NCBI GenBank assembly: GCA_025059545.1
Contig: JANXDJ010000056.1
Coordinates: 1 to 9,047 of the forward strand
DNA length: 9,047 nucleotides
Source: Archaeoglobaceae archaeon
Lineage (GTDB): Archaea; Halobacteriota; Archaeoglobi; Archaeoglobales; Archaeoglobaceae
Direction: 5' to 3'
The notes below the pieces were generated by a model, which saw only the letters and a program-made list of their open reading frames with translations, was not told where the DNA came from and did no database searches. Position numbers and translations under genes: made by a program. This document shows, one piece after another, positions 4,891-9,047 of the stretch. How positions within the stretch are numbered: position 1 is the first letter of the stretch; each line of letters begins with the position of its first letter.

Positions 4891-6531
4891 ATGCCTGTAA
4901 TTACGCTTAACTGGAATGAACTTGAAAGGCTTGTAGGAGCAAAAAGAGAAGAAATTATAAAAAGAATACCAATGATCGGCTGTGATATAGAAAGGACTGA
5001 CGAAGAAACTATTGCAGTCGAGTTTTTTCCAAATCGACCAGATCTTTACAGCATCGAAGGAGTGGCGAGAGCTTTACGTGGTTTTCTCGGAATAGAAACT
5101 GGTTTGAAGAATTACGAGAGTAAAAAAGGAAATTGGAAGATCTTAGTTGATGAAAGCGTTTTAGAAGTTCGTCCAAGGATTGTTGGATGCGTAGTTAGAA
5201 ATCTTAGAATGAGCGACGAAGTGATAAGGAGTTTGATGGAAGTTCAAGAAGATCTTCACTGGACAATTGGCAGAAATAGAAGGAGAATGGCTATAGGGGT
5301 GCACGATCTAAGCAAGGTGAATTTTCCTCTTAAATACACTGCTGTTGATTCAGATTTCTCTTTTATTCCCCTTGAATTTTCAAAGAAGATGAGCATAGCG
5401 GAAATACTAAAGGAGCATCCAAAGGGGAAGGAATATGCATTCATCCTTGAAGGTAAGAAAGCTTATCCGATGATCTTAGATGAAAAGGATGAAGTGGTCT
5501 CTTTTCCACCGATAATCAATGCAGAAAAGACGAGAGTAACTGAAAAAACAACAGATCTTTTTATAGATGTTACTGGCTTCGATGAATACGTTGATAAAGC
5601 TTTGAAAATCGTTGCTTGCATGCTTCAGGATAGGGGAGGAAAGATCGAAAGAGTAGAAATAATCTACTCCAATAGAATTGAGGAGACACCAGACCTTTCT
5701 GCAAAAAAGCTGATAGTTCAAAAATCGGAGATCTTTTCCCTTCTTGGCTTTGAGCTAAGCGACGCTGAAATATTATATTCGCTTGAAAAGATGAGATTTG
5801 GAGCTAAGATAAATGGATACACTGTTGAAGTTGAAGTCCCGCCGTATAGAGCGGACATAATGCATGAGTGGGACATAATCGAGGATATTGCGATAGGCTA
5901 TGGTTATGAAAGGATAAAGCCAGAGTATCCGAATACGATGACGATTGGCTTGGCACATGATTGGAATGAGAACAAAGAACTTGTAAGGGAGCTCATGCTT
6001 GGTCTTGGATTTCTTGAAGTGATCACGTTCACACTTACGAGTGAAAGAGCCTATCAGAATTTGAGACGAAAAGCAAAGGATTGGGAGGATTTTGTTCCCT
6101 TAATGCATCCTCTTACGCAAGAGCATACAATTGTAAGAACTGAGATCTTATCAAAGCTTCTTGAAGTAATAGCGGTTAATAAGCATGTAGAATTGCCTTT
6201 GAAGATCTTTGAAGTCGGCGACGTAGTTGTTGGGTTGAGAAACAGACTTAGGCTTTGTGCATGTATTACGCATTCAAGAGTGAATTTTGCGGAGCTTAGA
6301 AGTTATGTTCAGGCGGTGATGAGGGAGCTTGGGGTTGATTGGAGTGTGAAAGAAGCTGAAGATCCAGCTTTCATAGAAGGAAGACAAGGAGAAATCGTGG
6401 TTAAAGATAAGAAGGTGGGAATATTTGGAGAAGTTCATCCAGAGGTTCTTGAGAAATTTGGAATTCCAAATCCGGTTGTAGCTTTCGAGATCGAAATTGA
6501 CAAGATCTTTGAGTGTGGAGAACTGCTATGA
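4891..6531 (+). CDS. pheT: Phenylalanyl-tRNA synthetase beta subunit, archaeal type
   Basis: PheT pairs with the catalytic alpha subunit PheS to charge tRNA-Phe in the cytoplasm. The 546-residue length is normal for the short archaeal/eukaryotic form, which lacks the EMAP-like tRNA-binding domain and the C-terminal anticodon-binding domain of bacterial PheT. The N-terminus MPVITLNW leads into the B1 region, with [13 protein letters not shown] at about 46-58. The B3/B4 (editing) region spans roughly 95-265 and includes [11 protein letters not shown]. The B5 domain (about 270-340) contains [13 protein letters not shown] and acidic residues D328, E331 and D332. The catalytic-like core occupies the C-terminal 190 residues. 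ATG 4891 is preferred over an in-frame TTG at 4885 because it matches the family's N-terminus. pheS is not in this window; in archaea the two genes are often unlinked. The stop overlaps the apgM start. Confidence 0.95.
   Translation: MPVITLNWNELERLVGAKREEIIKRIPMIGCDIERTDEETIAVEFFPNRPDLYSIEGVARALRGFLGIETGLKNYESKKGNWKILVDESVLEVRPRIVGCVVRNLRMSDEVIRSLMEVQEDLHWTIGRNRRRMAIGVHDLSKVNFPLKYTAVDSDFSFIPLEFSKKMSIAEILKEHPKGKEYAFILEGKKAYPMILDEKDEVVSFPPIINAEKTRVTEKTTDLFIDVTGFDEYVDKALKIVACMLQDRGGKIERVEIIYSNRIEETPDLSAKKLIVQKSEIFSLLGFELSDAEILYSLEKMRFGAKINGYTVEVEVPPYRADIMHEWDIIEDIAIGYGYERIKPEYPNTMTIGLAHDWNENKELVRELMLGLGFLEVITFTLTSERAYQNLRRKAKDWEDFVPLMHPLTQEHTIVRTEILSKLLEVIAVNKHVELPLKIFEVGDVVVGLRNRLRLCACITHSRVNFAELRSYVQAVMRELGVDWSVKEAEDPAFIEGRQGEIVVKDKKVGIFGEVHPEVLEKFGIPNPVVAFEIEIDKIFECGELL
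6517..6520 (+). promoter_or_regulatory. Shine-Dalgarno for apgM inside the pheT end
   Basis: GGAG lies seven bases before ATG 6528, which overlaps the pheT stop as ATGA. It supports ATG 6528 rather than the upstream in-frame GTG at 6513, and suggests that translation of apgM is coupled to pheT. Confidence 0.7.
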
Positions 6532-7673
6532 AATTCCTTCTTTTAATCCCAGATGGAATGGCTGACTGGAGAATTGAAAAGCTCGGCAATAGAACACCTT
6601 TAGAAGTTGCAGAAAAACCAAACATGGACTTCATAGCAAAAGAGGGATCATGCGGTTCTGCATTGACGGTGCCAAAAGGCTTCGAGCCGGGAAGTGATGT
6701 AGCCAATCTAACAATTCTGGGCATCGATGTTCGAAAATACTACACTGGAAGGGGTCCAATTGAGGCTCTTGCCAATGGTATCAAGGCGAGACTTGTTTTT
6801 CGGTGCAATCTCGTTAGAGTGAGTGATATAATGCTTGACTATGCTGGAGGTCGAATAAGCGATTCTGAGGCAAAAAAAGTTATAGAGCATCTTAATGCGA
6901 ACAAAAAGATCGATTTCATAACTTTTTATCCCGGAAGGAGTTATAGAAATTTGCTTGCAATAGAAAAGGAATTCGATGATGTAAAGACTTTTCCTCCTCA
7001 CGACATTCAGGGAAAAAAGATCTCGGAATATATGCCAAAAGGCGGAAAGCTTGCGGATCTTCTATGCGAACTTATGGAATGGTCAAAAGAGATCCTTCCA
7101 GCTATCACTGAAAAGGCGAACATGATCTGGCTCTGGGGTGGTGGAAAGATTCCAGCATTTCCAAAGTTCAAAGAGAAGTTCAGAATGAGTGGGGCGATGA
7201 TTTCGGAAGTGGATCTGCTAAAAGGAATTGCCAAAGGCTTAGAGATGGAGTTTATCGAAGTCGAGGGTCTCACAGGTTATGTGGACACAAATTACAGGGG
7301 ACTTGTTAGAGGCACATTGAAAAGTCTTGAGAAGTTCGATTTCGTCGCATTGCACACCGAAGGCATCGATGAGGTGAGTCACGAAGGAAATTTAGAGGGG
7401 AAAATAGAGGCAATAGAGATCTACGATGAAAAGATAATAGGTAAAATTCTGGATAAAGCCGATCTCAGCGAGCTAAAGATCCTTATGCTCCCAGACCATC
7501 CGACTCCTATTGAGCTAAGAACGCATGTTGCTGAAAATGTTCCATTTGCAATCTATGGTTACGAGAAAGACGAAGTTAAGACCTTCTCAGAATTTGCCTG
7601 TGCTAAGGGTAGATATGGTAGCATAGATGGTCTGAAGCTAATGGATTACTTTTTAAGACGGAGCTCTGCTTAG
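6528..7673 (+). CDS. apgM: 2,3-bisphosphoglycerate-independent phosphoglycerate mutase, archaeal type
   Basis: The enzyme interconverts 3- and 2-phosphoglycerate in glycolysis and gluconeogenesis without the bisphosphoglycerate cofactor. It belongs to the alkaline-phosphatase superfamily. The 381-residue length is close to the usual 400 or so. Visible motifs in order: LLIPDGMAD with metal ligand Asp9; GSDVANL with the presumed phosphoryl-acceptor Ser56; YTGRGPIEA at 72-80; [12 protein letters not shown] with likely ligands His276, Asp281 and His285; and [13 protein letters not shown] with Asp323, His324 and His333. The complete ligand set argues for an active enzyme. The start at 6528 overlaps the pheT stop by four bases. 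Older annotations of this family as phosphonopyruvate decarboxylase are misassignments. Archaeoglobus fulgidus is, as I recall, annotated with two such paralogues, so this may be one of a pair. Confidence 0.93.
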   Translation: MKFLLLIPDGMADWRIEKLGNRTPLEVAEKPNMDFIAKEGSCGSALTVPKGFEPGSDVANLTILGIDVRKYYTGRGPIEALANGIKARLVFRCNLVRVSDIMLDYAGGRISDSEAKKVIEHLNANKKIDFITFYPGRSYRNLLAIEKEFDDVKTFPPHDIQGKKISEYMPKGGKLADLLCELMEWSKEILPAITEKANMIWLWGGGKIPAFPKFKEKFRMSGAMISEVDLLKGIAKGLEMEFIEVEGLTGYVDTNYRGLVRGTLKSLEKFDFVALHTEGIDEVSHEGNLEGKIEAIEIYDEKIIGKILDKADLSELKILMLPDHPTPIELRTHVAENVPFAIYGYEKDEVKTFSEFACAKGRYGSIDGLKLMDYFLRRSSA

Positions 7674-7677
7674 AGCT

Positions 7678-8811
7678 ATGGATTGGATCGAGAAAGAAAA
7701 GAAGCTAATTCCGCAGGTTTATAAAAGGCAAAACGTGGTATTTGAGCGAGGAGAAGGTTGCTATCTTTACGATATAAATGGAAAAAAATATTTGGATCTC
7801 GTTGCGGGAATCGCAACTATTGCTATTGGTCATTCTCATCCTGAATTTATTGCAAGGGTTTTTGAGCAGTTAAAGAAGCTTGTCCACGTTTCTAACCTTT
7901 ACTACACGATCCCCCAGATAGCTTTGGCTGAAAAGCTTCAAAAGCTAACGGAATTAGATCGATTCTTCTTCTGCAACAGCGGAACCGAAGCGATGGAAGC
8001 GTCTCTTAAATTTGCAAGAAAGGCTACCGGTAGGAAAAAGTTCATTTCATTCAAAAATGCTTTCCATGGCAGAACTATGGGTGCTTTGTCCATAACCTAC
8101 AAGGAAAAGTTCAGAAAAGCCTTTGAACCATTAATTCAGCCAGTTGAATTTGCAAATTTCAATGATATAGCAGATCTTGAGAAGAAAGTGGATTCAGAAA
8201 CCTCTGCTGTGATCTTGGAGTTGATTCAAGGTGAAGCAGGTGTTTTTCCTGCAGATAAAGAATTTGTGAAAGCAATATTCGAGCTTAAGGAAAAATACGG
8301 ATTTCTTGTAATCATCGACGAAGTCCAGACAGGATTTGGAAGAACGGGAAGGTGGTTTGCAAAGGAACACTACAACGTTGAACCAGACATAATGGCAATG
8401 GCTAAAGCAATGGGTTCAGGATTTCCAATAGGGTGCTCTGCGATCAACGAGGAATTAGCTAAAAAAATCGAGAGAGGAGATCATGGCTCCACATTCGGAG
8501 GTAATCCATTAGCTTGCTCCGCATCTCTTGCAACGATCGAGATCATCGAGAAGTATAAGCTTGTGGAGAACGCTGAAAAAATGGGAGAATACTTTATGAA
8601 GAGACTAAAAGAGCTTTTCGGCGAAGTCAGGGGCAAGGGGCTTATGATAGGCTTCAAAGTTCCTAATGCAGAAGAGCTTGTTAAAAAAGCACTCGAAAAA
8701 GGACTGATCTTAAATGCAACCTCTGAAGAAAACATAAGGCTTGTGCCACCGCTTTCAATTCGAAAAGAAGAGATAGATTTAGCGATCGAGATCCTTTCAA
8801 GGATAAGCTAA
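7678..8811 (+). CDS. argD: Class III aminotransferase, probable acetylornithine aminotransferase
   Basis: This is a PLP-dependent class III (ornithine-type) aminotransferase of 377 residues, the normal ArgD length. ArgD transfers an amino group between N-acetylornithine and 2-oxoglutarate in arginine synthesis. Motifs: CNSGTEAMEASL at 99-110 (phosphate-binding loop); AFHGRTMGALS with Phe129 stacking on the cofactor ring; IIDEVQTGFGRTG with Asp214 contacting the pyridine nitrogen; AMAKAMGSG with Schiff-base Lys243; and GDHGSTFGGNPLAC with Thr272. The GDHGSTFGGNP signature is typical of ArgD and of the related LysJ, so the substrate could instead be the lysine-pathway analogue or both. It starts four bases after the apgM stop with only a distant GGAG (7660-7663), so translation probably depends on ribosomes finishing apgM. 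No other arginine gene is visible nearby. Confidence 0.85.
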   Translation: MDWIEKEKKLIPQVYKRQNVVFERGEGCYLYDINGKKYLDLVAGIATIAIGHSHPEFIARVFEQLKKLVHVSNLYYTIPQIALAEKLQKLTELDRFFFCNSGTEAMEASLKFARKATGRKKFISFKNAFHGRTMGALSITYKEKFRKAFEPLIQPVEFANFNDIADLEKKVDSETSAVILELIQGEAGVFPADKEFVKAIFELKEKYGFLVIIDEVQTGFGRTGRWFAKEHYNVEPDIMAMAKAMGSGFPIGCSAINEELAKKIERGDHGSTFGGNPLACSASLATIEIIEKYKLVENAEKMGEYFMKRLKELFGEVRGKGLMIGFKVPNAEELVKKALEKGLILNATSEENIRLVPPLSIRKEEIDLAIEILSRIS

Positions 8812-8820
8812 ATATTAAAC

Positions 8821-8832
8821 ATATTATAATAT
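8821..8832. repeat. 12-base perfect palindrome upstream of the right-edge promoter
   Basis: ATATTATAATAT is a perfect inverted repeat located between the argD stop and the next promoter, about 20 bases upstream of its TATA box. It could be an operator or part of a weak terminator. Its AT-only composition means chance is a serious alternative. Confidence 0.3.
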
Positions 8833-8843
8833 ATTCCTTAATT

Positions 8844-8858
8844 GAAAAAGTTTATATA
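8844..8858 (+). promoter_or_regulatory. Strong archaeal promoter of the solute-binding-domain gene
   Basis: GAAAAAG (8844-8850) is a consensus-like BRE, followed by TTTATATA (8851-8858). The box centre lies about 30 bases before ATG 8884, so transcription should start at or a few bases before the start codon. The absence of a Shine-Dalgarno agrees with a leaderless mRNA. Confidence 0.75.
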
Positions 8859-8883
8859 GCTCCAAATAGAAAAATAATTTTTA

Positions 8884-9047
8884 ATGAAGCTCATGATCTT
8901 TACTTTGCTACTTGTTTCCATACCTCAAATTTTTGCATTAGAGATAAGAGTTGGTGTTTACGATAATCCCCCACTCGTAAGTCGGGAGGTTTTGAATTAC
9001 GAAGGTCTTTACATAGATCTAATTGAATATATTGCAGAGAAAGAAGG
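8884..9047 (+). CDS. Secreted protein with family 3 solute-binding domain, N-terminal part (runs off the right edge)
   Basis: The frame is open for 54 codons from ATG 8884 to the window edge. Residues 1-18 form a Sec signal peptide (cleavage after IFA). The mature start IRVGVYDNPPLV, followed by GLYIDLIEYIA, is the typical opening of family 3 extracellular solute-binding domains, which bind amino acids or similar small ligands. In archaea this domain occurs both as a stand-alone ABC-transporter binding protein and as the extracellular input domain of membrane histidine kinases or related receptors. The visible part cannot distinguish these. The signal peptide ends in FALE, as does that of the coiled-coil protein at 3605. 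The gene has its own promoter and is not part of the argD operon. Confidence 0.75.
   Translation, partial: MKLMIFTLLLVSIPQIFALEIRVGVYDNPPLVSREVLNYEGLYIDLIEYIAEKE

Overview
The window looks like chromosome from a hyperthermophilic euryarchaeon, most plausibly a member of the Archaeoglobales. This rests on archaeal promoters (A-rich BRE followed by TTTAAATA or TTTATATA), several apparently leaderless genes, poly-T terminators, AGA/AGG-dominated arginine codons, a secreted protein ending in a PGF-type C-terminal sorting signal, a short archaeal-type PheT without the bacterial extra domains, and an archaeal ApgM-type phosphoglycerate mutase. The lineage is inferred from family resemblance, not from a database search.

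Left edge (1-487): a minus-strand gene cut by the window end encodes the N-terminus of an acylphosphatase-like protein. About 260 AT-rich bases follow with no gene I can support. Cell-surface block (488-4805): a large secreted protein of 955 residues, very probably an S-layer or other abundant surface glycoprotein. It has a signal peptide, about seven Ig-like modules, a Thr/Pro stalk and a PGF-type C-terminal anchor. Its upstream region is unusually elaborate, with three TATA-like boxes, a strong bulged hairpin and a small hairpin showing GGAG in its loop. Behind it, with its own promoter and terminator, lies a secreted coiled-coil protein with a C-terminal membrane anchor (389 aa).

Housekeeping block (4806-8811): pheT, apgM and an argD-type aminotransferase lie head to tail. 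There is a 4-base overlap, then a 4-base gap, so they almost certainly form one operon with translational coupling. They serve tRNA-Phe charging, lower glycolysis/gluconeogenesis and probably arginine (or lysine) synthesis.

Right edge (8812-9047): a strong promoter drives a gene cut by the window end. It encodes a signal peptide and the start of a family 3 solute-binding domain, so it is either a transporter binding protein or the sensor domain of a signalling receptor.

The most interesting observations are the S-layer leader architecture and a sharp change in leucine codon use within the S-layer gene near base 2400. The latter suggests that its distal (N-terminal) and anchor-proximal (C-terminal) parts have different histories. 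I see no mobile element, CRISPR array, tRNA or rRNA, and no clearly undescribed multi-gene system.
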